NCBI GenBank assembly: GCA_025765595.1
Contig: JAIVFH010000240.1
Coordinates: 1-41,291, forward strand
Direction of reading: 5' to 3'
Length of the DNA stretch: 41,291 bases
From: Obelidium mucronatum
Taxonomy: Eukaryota > Chytridiomycota > Chytridiomycetes > Chytridiales > Chytriomycetaceae
The notes beneath the pieces are model-generated. The model had not been told where the DNA came from, searched no databases, and saw only the letters and a program-made list of their open reading frames with translations. Position 1 is the first letter of the stretch, and each line of letters starts with the position of its first letter. Shown here piece after piece: positions 11,385 through 20,019 of this stretch. The position numbers and the translations under genes are program-made.

Positions 11385-11600
11385 GTTGATGTCTTTGTGG
11401 TTTTTGTGAAGACAAAAAGAGAAAACTTCGGGCCATTTTAAAATTTTCTGTGAACCCCAACCCTAAACCACACTTCTTTCAACTAACTTAATTGCAGCGA
11501 AATTAAACCAAACTTTCTATCTGCCCTTACTTAATAAAGATGCCCTTAATTGTTTTTGGCGTTTGTTTGGTTTGATTTGGTGAATTGTTGTGGCACGGTC
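11385..11600. promoter_or_regulatory. Upstream region of the alpha-kinase gene
   Basis: About 215 bases upstream of the alpha-kinase ATG, AT-rich, with no open frame. It should hold the promoter, but I see no specific motif. A short ccctaaac-type string near 11460 is telomere-like only by chance. Confidence 0.35.
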
Positions 11601-11703
11601 AGGTGCTTGAATCAAGCACCTGATGGCGGTGCTTTTGTCGTTACACCGGGGTGCTTTAGTCGTTACACCGGGGTGCTTTAGTCGTTACACCTGGGTGCTT
11701 TAA
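11601..11703. repeat. Right subterminal repeats of the transposon: palindrome plus 22-bp tandem repeats
   Basis: Bases 11601-11621 form a perfect 10-bp inverted repeat around one central base (aggtgcttga ... tcaagcacct). From 11628 a 22-bp unit, ggtgctttagtcgttacacc plus gg, is repeated three times (11628-11649, 11650-11671, 11672-11693) with a partial fourth copy. The heptamer ggtgctt occurs at least five times direct and once inverted within about 100 bases of the terminus. Arrays like this often bind a transposase. That role is inferred here. Confidence 0.75.
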
Positions 11704-11718
11704 GCTGGAAATCGAGAA

Positions 11719-11737
11719 GAGCATACTAACCACCGTA
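11719..11737 (-). repeat. Right terminal inverted repeat (19 bp)
   Basis: The sequence gagcatactaaccaccgta is the exact reverse complement of 884-902 and ends in GTA directly before the duplicated CAAGGG. Confidence 0.85.
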
Positions 11738-11743
11738 CAAGGG
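11738..11743. repeat. Right target site duplication, CAAGGG
   Basis: Identical to 878-883 on the other side of the element. Confidence 0.82.
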
Positions 11744-11963
11744 ATGTGATTAAATGTAAAAATTTCTGGCCTTTGAATCATTTCCACAGGTTTGTTCAAA
11801 ATTTTTTTTTGGCTTCCCCTTAGCTCCAGTTAGGATTGATGTATGAAGTAGAGACTCTGGCCTAAAAATTACCTGACTTAACAGCTCAAAAGTAGGAATA
11901 AAAAAACTCAAACAATCCATCAAACCACGGGTTAAAGCGTTTATTGGTTGACACACGGGACCA

Positions 11964-12296
11964 TTACATTGGAATATGGGGTAAAATCGTTCCCTTAGGG
12001 GCAGTGGTAGTGGTGGTAGTGGTAGTGGTGGTGGTCGTAGTGGTGGTTTTGGTGGTGGTGGTGGTGGTAGTGGTCCTAGTGGTGGTGGGGCCCACGAAAG
12101 CACAACGGAACGTTTGACGCAGTGGGGCTTCTGGAGAACCATAATATTTCCAGTAGCACTTGTCGTCTGGGCAATTTCTGACGCCGCCGCTGTAGTCACT
12201 GCAATCAACTAGAGTTTCCCCTGGTTGACTGGGAAGGGCTGTGAATTGAGCTTGAACGCTGAGGACGACAAGGGCCAGTTGGAGAAGGAGCTTCAT
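11964..12296 (-). CDS. Small secreted Cys- and Thr-rich protein, copy 1
   Basis: A single-exon gene of 110 residues. It starts with a clear signal peptide (MKLLLQLALVVLSVQA, cleavage likely after residue 16). The mature part has four cysteines at 32, 42, 47 and 65, enough for two disulfides, in a compact region containing CPDDKCYWKYYG. After residue 70 it is almost pure threonine with a few Arg and Lys, a likely O-mannosylated stalk. The tail (APKGTILPHIPM) differs from the tails of copies 2 and 3. The role is unknown. A cell-wall or secreted effector-like protein would fit, but I recognise no family. Confidence 0.7.
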   Translation of the reverse strand: MKLLLQLALVVLSVQAQFTALPSQPGETLVDCSDYSGGVRNCPDDKCYWKYYGSPEAPLRQTFRCAFVGPTTTRTTTTTTTTKTTTTTTTTTTTTTTTAPKGTILPHIPM

Positions 12297-12654
12297 TTCG
12301 GCTTTGTTTTTTCGAGCGTCTTCTTATTTTCTTTCACTGGCTATTTATACCTGGATTTCGACGAAATTTTCCAACTTTTTCCAAGAAAGGCGGCTTGTGC
12401 TGGTCACGCTTGGGTTCAAGGTGGAGATGAGTGGTGCTCACTGGGTGCACACGCTCTTGCCAAATTGCACCATCAGCCCATTTGGATTCAAAACCAGCGA
12501 CATACATTCAATCAGGCAACTTTTAGTAAACAGACTATACCATTTCAGGGAACCAATTGAAATTCTAAATTTAAGGAAGAACATCCAATCTCCCACAAAT
12601 CTCCTGTTGGTTCAAGGTGAACGCATCAATAACGATGGCTTTCAAGGCCACATA

Positions 12655-12680
12655 GACACACACGCACTCACACACACATA
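12655..12680. repeat. CA-rich microsatellite, repeated once per duplication unit
   Basis: Runs of ca dinucleotides occur here, at 13892-13925 and at 15042-15055, in equivalent positions of the three duplicated units. Each is followed by an aaaggatttattgccaagaaaa string. Confidence 0.65.
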
Positions 12681-12910
12681 CAGAAACACCAAAAGGATTT
12701 ATTGCCAAGAAAAAAAGAAAGTTCAAGTCCTATCAATATCACACCCTCCAAAGAAGGTCCTTGCATTTTTGAATTGTACAACTTGTTCACAAAATTCATT
12801 ACGGCTGCGTTATCATTGTCATGCATACACACAGACGGCAGTCTGTGCAAGCATTTATTGCCAAATGCTCGTTACCCGTTCCATCAAAAAAGGCAATCAA
12901 AAAAAAAAAA

Positions 12911-13085
12911 AATCCACAGTCTTCCCTCGATCCAATTTGCACAATACCCAACGCAGAAAGCGCATTTCCAAGCGCAATACGAGTAGTCTTGGGCGGATGT
13001 GGACCTATTGGCGGTATAGTCCAGTATCTCCGGCAAAGGCAAGCATACGATCCCAATTGGATTCGTAAATCCTTCGTGTCTACAT
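12911..13085 (-). pseudogene. ArgRS 3'-end fragment, copy 1, with internal deletion
   Basis: Bases 12911-12995 match the 3' end of the intact ArgRS gene (15608-15690), including acaatacccaacgca and gcgcatttccaagcg. Bases 13005-13085 match a separate internal stretch (about 15964-16046), including aaaggcaagcatacgatccca. Roughly 270 bases between these two parts of the gene are missing, and substitutions break the frame. It is a decayed coding fragment and not a gene. Confidence 0.8.
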
Positions 13086-13198
13086 GCTGCACAACGAGAA
13101 AGCTCTCACAATTGGTCAGCTTCTTTTTGAAAAAAATTGGTATCCTTTAAAGTGACTTTACGCGGTTTTTATTCACTCGTACTTTACAAATTTTTGAA

Positions 13199-13531
13199 TC
13201 AGGGGCCATCTGGAAGAGGTACTCTATGGGGACCATCGCCACTGCTGCCGGTATTAGTGGTGGTGGTAGTAGTGGTGGTTTTGGTGGCGGTGGTGGTGGT
13301 GGTAGTGGTCCTAGTGGTGGTAGGGCCTACGAAAGCACAACGGAATGTTTGACGCAGTGGGGCTTCTGGAGAACCATAATATTTCCAGAAGCACTTGTCG
13401 TCTGGGCAATTTCTGACGCCGGCGCTGTAGTCACTGCAATCAACTAGAGTTTCCCCTGGTTGACTGGGAAGGGCTGTGAATTGAGCTTGAACGCTGAGGA
13501 CGACAAGGGCCAGTTGGAGAAGGAGCTTCAT
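13199..13531 (-). CDS. Small secreted Cys- and Thr-rich protein, copy 2
   Basis: 110 residues, nearly identical to copy 1 over the signal peptide and Cys-rich part (SAGVRN instead of SGGVRN, CFWKYY instead of CYWKYY). All four cysteines are kept. The Thr tract is shorter and the tail reads NTGSSGDGPHRVPLPDGP, so the C-terminus changed in frame between copies. Like the other copies it is on the minus strand, downstream of a decayed ArgRS fragment. Confidence 0.7.
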   Translation of the reverse strand: MKLLLQLALVVLSVQAQFTALPSQPGETLVDCSDYSAGVRNCPDDKCFWKYYGSPEAPLRQTFRCAFVGPTTTRTTTTTTTATKTTTTTTTTNTGSSGDGPHRVPLPDGP

Positions 13532-14143
13532 TTCGGCTTTGTTTTTCGAGCGTCTTCTTATTTTCTTTCACTTATACCTGGATTTCGACGAAATTTTCCA
13601 ACTTTTTCCAAGAAAGGCGGCTTGTGCTGGTCACGCTTGGGTTCAAGGTGGAGATGAGTGGTGCTCACTGGGTGCACATGCTCTTGCCAAATTGCACCAT
13701 CAGCGCATTTGGATTCAAAACCAGCAAAATACATTCAATCAGGCAACTTTCAGTAAACAGACTATACCATTCCAGCGAACCAATTGAAATTCTAAATTTA
13801 AGGAAGAACATCTAATCTCCCACAAATCTCCTGTTGGTTCAAGGTGAACTGCCGAATATACGCATCAATAACGATGGCTTTCAAGGCCACATAAACACAC
13901 ACACGCACACACACAAACACACATATAGAAACACCAAAAGGATTTATTGCCAAGAAAAAAAGAAAATTCAAGTCCAATTCAAAATCACACCCTCCAAATA
14001 AGGTCCTTGCATTTTTGAATTGCACAACTTGTTCACAAAATTCATAACGGTGGCTTTATTGTATTCTTGCATACACACAGAAGGCAGTCTGTGCAAACAT
14101 TTATTGCCAAATGCTCGTTACCCGTTCCATCAAAAAAGGCAAT

Positions 14144-14144
<1 letters not shown>

Positions 14145-14178
<34 letters not shown>
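14145..14178. repeat. Poly(A) tract of 34 bases
   Basis: An uninterrupted A-run in the spacer before ArgRS fragment 2. The equivalent run before fragment 1 (from 12898) is about 15 bases, and the intact gene's flank has only aaataaaaa at that place. The run has therefore expanded during or after duplication. Confidence 0.9.
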
Positions 14179-14181
<3 letters not shown>

Positions 14182-14344
14182 ACAGTCTTCCCTCGATCTA
14201 ATTTGCACAATACCCAACGCAGAAAGCGCATTTCCAAGCGCAATACGAGTAGTCTTGGGCCTATTAGAGGTATAGTCCAGTATCTCCGATAAAGGCAAGT
14301 ATACGATCCAATTGGATTCGTAAATCCTTCGTGTCTACATGCTG
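14179..14344 (-). pseudogene. ArgRS 3'-end fragment, copy 2, same internal deletion
   Basis: This has the same structure as fragment 1: a 3'-terminal piece joined directly to the stretch corresponding to about 15964-16046. It shares the same internal deletion, plus an extra small deletion (ggcggatgtgg lost). The deletion therefore predates the duplication of this unit. Confidence 0.8.
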
Positions 14345-14453
14345 CACAACGAGAAAGCTCTCACAATTGGTCAGCTTCTTTTTGAAAAAAATTGGTATCC
14401 TTTAAAGTGACTCAACGCGGTTTTTATTCACTCGTACTTTACAAATTTTTGAA

Positions 14454-14786
14454 TCAGGGGCCATCTGGAAGAACTACTCTATGGGGAAAATCGCCACTGC
14501 TGCCGGTAGTAGTGGTGGTGGTAGTAGTGGTGGTTTTGGTGGTGGTGGTGGTGGTGGTAGTGGTCCTAGTGGTGGTGGGGCCTACGAAAGCACAACGGAA
14601 TGTTTGACGCAGTGGGGCTTCTGGAGAACCATAATACTTCCAGTAGCACTTGTCGTCTGGGCAATTTCTGACGCCGGCGCTGTAGTCACTGCAATCAACT
14701 AGAGTTTCCCCTGGTTGACTGGGAAGGGCTGTGAATTGAGCTTGAACGCTGAGGACAACAAGAGCAAGTTGGAGAAGGAGCTTCAT
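14454..14786 (-). CDS. Small secreted Cys- and Thr-rich protein, copy 3
   Basis: 110 residues, same architecture: signal peptide, four cysteines (32, 42, 47, 65), Thr tract, tail TTGSSGDFPHRVVLPDGP. It is closest to copy 2. The promoter-side sequence diverges from the other copies shortly before the start (ggttttttctg insertion near 14790), so expression may differ. Confidence 0.7.
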   Translation of the reverse strand: MKLLLQLALVVLSVQAQFTALPSQPGETLVDCSDYSAGVRNCPDDKCYWKYYGSPEAPLRQTFRCAFVGPTTTRTTTTTTTTTKTTTTTTTTTTGSSGDFPHRVVLPDGP

Positions 14787-15130
14787 TTCGGTTTTTTCTG
14801 TTTTTCGAGCGTCTTCTTATTTTTTCAAGGGCTATTTATACCTGGATTTCGACAAGAAAGGTGATGTGTGTGGCTTGTGCTGGTCACGCGCAGATTCAAT
14901 GTGGAGATGGGTGGTGCGCACTGGGTGCACACGCTTTTGCCAAATTGCACCACAAGCGCATTTGGTTTCAAAACCAGCGACATACATGGCTTTGGGCAAC
15001 TTTCATTAAATAGTAGACTTAAAACTCTTTTAATGTATCTCACACACACACACAAAGGATTTATTGCCAAGAAAAAAAACGAAAATTCAGACACTGCAAA
15101 TAAGGCTCCTGGCATTTTTAAATTGCAAAA

Positions 15131-15235
15131 ACTTAAATTTTACATTCGATCCAAGGACACAATACCCAGCGCACGAAATGCATTTCCCAAGCGTGTTAGT
15201 TAGGAGCAGCCCTAAGAACATGGCCAACCCTTTCG
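15131..15235 (-). pseudogene. ArgRS 3'-end fragment, copy 3
   Basis: Starts with ttacattcgatccaaggacac and runs through acaatacccagcgcacgaaatg to gaacatggccaaccc, matching 15620-15705 of the intact gene. Unlike fragments 1 and 2 it continues past the point where their deletion begins, so it is a separate or earlier duplicate. Bases 15236-15440 after it match nothing I can place. Confidence 0.7.
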
Positions 15236-15619
15236 GCCAATTTTTCGCAAGAATTTTTCGCCTGGGCGTTCCGAAGGCAAGAACTTCCAAAAAAAACAAT
15301 AAGGGGTTGCTGTCGGCCACGCTCTCACAAGCCTCAATGCACCAGTATTGGTTTGATATTTGTTTCCAAAACAGTGACAGTCGATTGTGCGATGTATTAT
15401 GCTGAGCTAACGAAAGCCGATACAAACGGGCAGGTTCAAGCCGAGTTACTCCAAATAAGGTCCTTGCATTTCTTGAACTGTATAACTTGTTCACAAATCG
15501 ATAACGGTGGCTTTATCATTGCCAGGCATACACACAAAAGACAGCTCATGCAAGCGTTTATTGTCAAATGCTCGTTACCCAATACATCAAAAAAGGCAAT
15601 CAAATAAAAATCCACAGCC

Positions 15620-18156
15620 TTACATTCGATCCAACGGCACAATACCCAACGCACGAAGCGCGTTTCCAAGCGTAATACGAGCAGCCTTGAACATGGCCAA
15701 CCGAGCCGTCGCAATTTCAACCGGCTGGTTCATGACATACAACTCCTCCAAACAATTGGAAACAGCATGCGACAAACGGAACGCATAGCTCACAATCGCA
15801 CATGGTTCCAATTGAATTCCAACTTCACGAACAACGTCAGGGTACATTGCAATACAGTCCAACAGCGTCAAGGCAACAGGTTCCGTCAATGGCGACATGT
15901 CCGCGTTTGCTGAAACCTCGAATCCAGCTTTACGTTCAATAGAACAGAGACGGGTGTGGGCGTATTGGAGGTATGGACCAGTGTCTCCCTCAAAGGCAAG
16001 CATACGATCCCAGTTGAATTCGTAATCCTTGTTTCTACGTGCACCCATGTCTTGAATCATGATTCCAGTGATACCAATCGTGTCGGCAACCTTGTTTGGG
16101 TTCTCGATTTGAGCAAACTTGGCTTCATTCTTTTTCATGACTTCGAGCATGGATTCTTGGACATTGTCCAAAATGTCTTCCAAAAAGACAACGGTTCCTT
16201 TTCGGGTACTCATGTTTCCGTCCTTGGACTTGATCATACCAAAGTTGACGTGTTGGCATTTTTCGGCCCATGGAACTCCCATCAGTTCAAGAATCTTGAA
16301 GAGTTGCTTGAAATGGAAGTCTTGTTGGGATCCGACAACGTAGACCATATTATCAAACTTGTATTCCTTCTGTCGCTCAACAGCTGCGGCAACATCACGA
16401 CCCAAGTACATCATTCCTCCATCTCGCTTCTCAATGATGGCTACACCGAGCTTGTGTTCGTTCATGTCCACAACTTGGGCTCCTTGGTCCAGTTTCAAGA
16501 GATCCAAGTCCTTCAGCTTTTGAACAACGTTTCGGACGCTTTGGTCTTGTGCGCGGAAATAGGATTCTCCAGAATACAAGTCAAAGGCAACATTGACACG
16601 GCTATATATATCGCGGTACTTGACGATACTCAAATCGACAAACTTTCGCCACAGAACGAGGGCTTCTTTGTCACCGTCTTCCATTCGAGCAAAGTACGCA
16701 CGCGCATCATCGTGAATAGCCGGGTTTTCGGTCGCATCAGCGTTGATTTTAACATAGACTTCAAACAAGTGGCGAATAGGGTCTTGAGTCAGTTTTTCTT
16801 CGCTTCCGTACTTTTCGTAACCGACGGCCAATAGACCTGGAGAATTAAGTGGTTGAGCAACAGTGATTCGATAGATATCGAAAAAAAAAGAAACAAAGTC
16901 GTACCGTATTGCTTTCCCCAATCTCCCAAGTAGTTGATGGTAACAGTCGTCCATCCGTTCGCTTGAAGAGTGTTTTCGATAAAGTTTCCAATAATGGTTG
17001 ATCGCAAGTGTCCAACATGGAATGGCTTGGCAATGTTGGGACTACTGAACTCGACCAATGAGACTTTTCCGAAACCAGAGCTGTTTTGTCCGAATTTCAA
17101 ATCTTGGTTGAGCACTCTGGGGATGAGACGGTCACGAAGCAAGTTTCCATCAACCCAGAACTTCAAAAAGACTCCAGCCGCTTTGATTGTTGGGATAGCG
17201 GCCGATGCAGTGAACTGCGTAAAAAATTGAGCAGAAAATGAGTCGCGATTAATGGAGATTTGCATTCATGTTTTGATTTACCTTTGCTTGAAGTTCTTTT
17301 GCAATTTCGGCTGGGACACCTGGAAGCTTCAAACGTGGCACGGCAACGCTAAAGTCGCCAGTGCTAGCATCTTTCGGGAATTTGTTTTCGATGCTAGAAT
17401 TTGATGGCGAATAAGTTAACTGTGCGATTCTGTGGCGACTGAACGAATCAAAGCGACTCACAGCGAAAACACAAAGTCCTGCTCGAGACCGGTAATTGCG
17501 GACAGCTCTCGAGCAATTTCGTATCTGTACTCGTCCAGGACGTGTGTTGTGCCCAGCACGCTGTCGACGAGGGCGGCTGCTTCCTTGAGTTTCGGCTCAG
17601 CGGCTTCCAGGGCGTGGACCCACTTTGCGGCGACCGCATTCTCGGGGTGCTGGCGCGCCAGGTCCCACACGGCGAGGTCGGCGAGCGACAGCGACGGGGC
17701 GCCGGCGCCAGTGGCCGACGGCACGGCCAGGCCGGCCTTGCGCGGGTCGGCGAGGGCGGCGAGCAGCGCGTCGGCCTGGACGGGGCAGGCGGCGGCGGCG
17801 CGCGCCTGGTCGAGCACGGCGTCGATGCGGGCCTGGCGGTCGAGCGGCAGCGCGGCAAACAGGCGCGGGCTGAGCGTGCGCGCCACGAAGCGCGCGACGC
17901 AGCTCTTGCCGGCGAGCACGACGCGCGGCGCGCCCGACGGCGGCGCGCCAAAGACGTGGAAGCCCGCGGGGACCACGAGCTGCGCGTGCGCCGCAAACAG
18001 GTCGCGCTGCAGCCCGAGCCGCAGCTGGCACGCGCGCGGCGTCGGCCCAAGCACGAACGCCGCTACTTCGGCGTACGCCGGGCTGCGCGGCGAGAAGGCG
18101 AGGCACAGCGCGTTCTTGTGTTGGGCGAGCAGCATGTCGTTGTTGGGTGATGTCAT
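15620..18156 (-). CDS. RARS1: Cytosolic-type arginyl-tRNA synthetase
   Basis: Four exons read right to left (18156-17462, 17393-17282, 17214-16905, 16836-15620) total 2334 bases, 777 residues. It charges tRNA-Arg with arginine. Class I signatures are visible: HVGHLRST (HIGH motif) after SSPNIAKPF, YLGDWGKQYG, and GNMSTRKGT in the KMSKS position. The C-terminal anticodon-binding domain ends in ARITLGNALRALGIVPLDRM. Exon 1 encodes about 230 residues of N-terminal extension resembling a GST-C-like domain, as expected for a eukaryotic cytosolic enzyme. Exon 1 is strikingly GC-rich (17600-18120) and Ala/Arg-heavy compared with exons 2-4. The start ATG is 50 bases from the CPSF30 ATG on the other strand. 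Fragments of its 3' end are duplicated at 12.9, 14.2 and 15.1 kb. Confidence 0.93.
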
Positions 18157-18206
18157 CTGCTTTTTGTTTATTGCAACAAAAAAGAAAAAGAAATAAAAGA
18201 AAACCA
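18157..18206. promoter_or_regulatory. Bidirectional promoter between ArgRS and CPSF30
   Basis: Only 50 bases separate the two divergent start codons. The stretch is A-rich on the + strand (aaaaaagaaaaagaaataaaag) with no TATA box that I can name. Both 5' UTRs must be very short or overlap. Confidence 0.6.
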
Positions 18207-19386
18207 ATGCCCGACGTCTTCTCGTTCGCCGACGCCCTCGGCCTGCGCACTGTCTCGCTCGCCGCAAACGCACAGGGCGTCCTCAACTCTGCCGCTGTCG
18301 TCGAAGACGCGCCGCTGCCGTTCCCCGTCTTTGACTACGAGGCGCACGTGAAAGCCACGCTGGCCTTCGACCTCGATCCGCAAAAAAAGAGCGGCGGCGA
18401 AGGCGTGTGTCGCTTCTTCCTGAAGGGCTTCTGCGCAAAGGGCCAGATGTGTCCGTACAAGCACGTATCGCAAGCAACACTGAACGCGAACGCAAGCAAA
18501 GCTGGCGTCGTCTGCAAACACTATCTGCGTGGTCTCTGTAAAAAGGGCGATCTATGTGAATTCCTGTGAGGATCTGATGCGCTGTACTGCTGAATTCAGC
18601 GATTTTTTTCAACTCATCAATCTCTATCGATTCAAACGACAGTCACGAATATAACCTCAAAAAGATGCCGGAATGTTGGTTCTTTTCCAAATTTCAATCA
18701 TGCACGAACCCGGAATGTCAATATCTCCATATTGATCCAAACTCAAAAGTCAAAGAATGTCCTTGGTATGCGCGCGGCTTCTGCAAACACGGTCAGTGCT
18801 GAAAGAAAGTGAATGGATCGAAAATGAAAAACTCAAAAAAATCTCTGTTTTTCAGGTCCGAAATGTCGTAATAAGCATGTTCGTCAAGCAGTATGCCAAA
18901 ACTATGTCACTGGATTCTGTCCTAAAGGGCCGGAATGTCCATTTGGTCATCCAAAGTTTGAATTACCGAATCTTAATGAAGACGCCAGTGGTAATCCCCA
19001 ACCTGGGGGTTGGAATCCTGGCTTTAAAAAAGATGTCATGTGCTACAAGGTATTTACCGGATTTTTCAGAATGGAAAAACTTGATTTATTTACTTATTCT
19101 TATTTGGTACAAGTGTAAACAACAAGGGCACATTGCGGTACACTGTCCGAATGAGCAAGTTTCTATGCCCAATGCGACAGGCGGTGGCTTCAAAAAAGAC
19201 TTTTCGCAAGTCAAATGCTATAACGTTTGTTATTTCCTCGTTTTCTGACTTTTGCATATATTGACCTGATCTCTTCACAACGTTTCTTCATAGTGTCAAG
19301 GTTTTGGCCATTTTGCAAACTTTTGTCCAAAAGGTGGACAAAATCAAGGAAACAGATTTCGTCCGCCTAATAATGGCGGATTTTAA
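18207..19386 (+). CDS. CPSF4: Cleavage and polyadenylation specificity factor CPSF30/Yth1, five CCCH fingers and two zinc knuckles
   Basis: Five exons (18207-18565, 18643-18791, 18856-19049, 19114-19224, 19294-19386) total 906 bases, 301 residues. Five CCCH zinc fingers follow each other: the first at 68-85 (CRFFLKGFC to CPYKH), then CKHYLRGLC, CWFF to CQYLH, CPWYARGFC to CRNKH, and CQNYVTGFC to CPFGH. Two CCHC knuckles come after them (CYKCKQQGHIAVHC and CYNCQGFGHFANFC), and the tail is Asn/Gly/Arg-rich. CPSF30 recognises the AAUAAA signal within CPSF in the nucleus. Two knuckles, against none in yeast Yth1 and typically one in the human isoform as I recall it, is mildly unusual. Exon 1 is GC-rich like the adjoining ArgRS exon. 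Confidence in the identity is high. Confidence 0.93.
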
Positions 19387-19476
19387 GCTTGTGGGGGGGT
19401 TTAAAAAAAGCTTTATATAAATAACATTTTTGAACACTGTAAAAAAAAAGCCTTATTCAATAACAAATTGATCTGA

Positions 19477-19833
19477 TTATTTATCTTCTGTTTCTTCTTG
19501 AGTCAATTCCACCAAAAGCGCCGATGACAACTCATGCGCCATATTCAACAGCTCAGATATAGTTGCTTGCTCACTTTCTTCCACTGTTGAATCCAATTCT
19601 GTCACACTGCAGTTTACAATATACGCGTTGATTCCAACCAACTGGTTTTTGATTTCCTAGGAGTAACGTTCAGTTCAGAAGAAGGGTGAAAATAAAATAA
19701 AAAAAAGAAACAAAATTTTTGCGAATACTTGAACTCCTTGAATCGTTAATCGACTTTCTCGAAGGAGATGGACTATCGCGTATAACGTGTTTTCCACTTG
19801 CTCTGCCCTGCTCACCTCTCGACCGCGCTTCAT
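19477..19833 (-). CDS. Small helical protein of 94 aa, tandem paralog B
   Basis: Two exons (19833-19729 and 19656-19477) total 285 bases, 94 residues. The start is the ATG of MKRGREVSRAEQVENTL. The sequence aligns along its whole length with the neighbour at 20020-20507: SRAEQVENTL with TRAQKVEDRL, RLTIQGVQ with RMTLEDVQ, EIKNQL with DIKEQL, and MAHELSSAL with ECHELSSQL. It looks all-helical, with coiled-coil potential and an acidic C-terminus. I do not recognise the family; a subunit of a larger complex is a guess. It ends 90 bases from the converging CPSF30 gene. Confidence 0.65.
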
Positions 19834-20019
19834 GTTTATTTTATGCAAAAAGCGGCCATCATGATAGAGAGCTTAGAGAGGCATTGTGCAAAAAAAAACG
19901 TGGTGTTGTCCGATAAAGTTGATTGGAAAACAACACTTTTATAATTTCTACATCCACGTTATCTAAGAGAGTAGATTGATGATTGTATGATATTTCAACT
20001 CTTTATTACCAATTTATTT

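Larger units (their letters stand above)
884..11737. mobile_element. IS3EU-like DNA transposon carrying integrase, Ulp1 peptidase, TET/JBP dioxygenase and alpha-kinase
   Basis: The boundaries are seen directly: a perfect 19-bp inverted repeat at 884-902 and 11719-11737, with CAAGGG duplicated on both outer sides. Inward of the perfect part the two ends keep an imperfect match for roughly 15 more bases. The interior is about 10.85 kb and holds four spliced genes: 1819-4460 (+), 4489-6824 (+), 6857-8029 (+) and 9257-11384 (-). The second encodes a DDE integrase core, the presumed transposase. From memory, IS3EU elements have an IS3-related DDE transposase, 6-bp target duplications and 5'-TAY termini, and all three fit here. 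Intact reading frames, perfect TIRs and an exact TSD suggest a fairly recent insertion. Whether it is still mobile cannot be seen. Confidence 0.88.
11940..15620. repeat. Tandem segmental duplication, about 1.25 kb per unit
   Basis: The secreted-protein gene recurs at 11964, 13199 and 14454 (steps of 1235 and 1255 bases). The spacers recur in the same order: a CA-rich microsatellite, a ttgaattgtacaacttgttc-like string (near 12770, 14015, 15470), the string tttattgccaaatgctcgtt (near 12856, 14100; diverged at 15558), an A-run, and a fragment of ArgRS coding sequence. The rightmost boundary is the intact ArgRS gene and its 3' flank, which was evidently part of the original duplicated segment. 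Confidence 0.8.

Noticed and set aside
11450..11470. Telomere-like ccctaaac string
   Set aside because: A single short occurrence inside the transposon, not an array.
883..11742. A 20-bp TIR (GTAC...GTAC) with a 4-bp AAGG duplication as the element boundary
   Set aside because: Moving one base inward gives TIRs starting TAC and a perfect 6-bp duplication, CAAGGG, which explains more bases and fits the integrase type better.
13137..13447. Gly/Val-rich open frames opposite the Thr-rich genes (also 12001-12100 and 14392-14702)
   Set aside because: They are only the antisense reading of the ACC/ACT threonine repeats; the sense frame has a signal peptide and conserved cysteines in all three copies.
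17542..18150. Long + strand open frames of 200-250 codons opposite ArgRS exon 1
   Set aside because: GC-rich DNA lacks stop codons by composition. The minus-strand frame continues through splicing into unmistakable ArgRS motifs.
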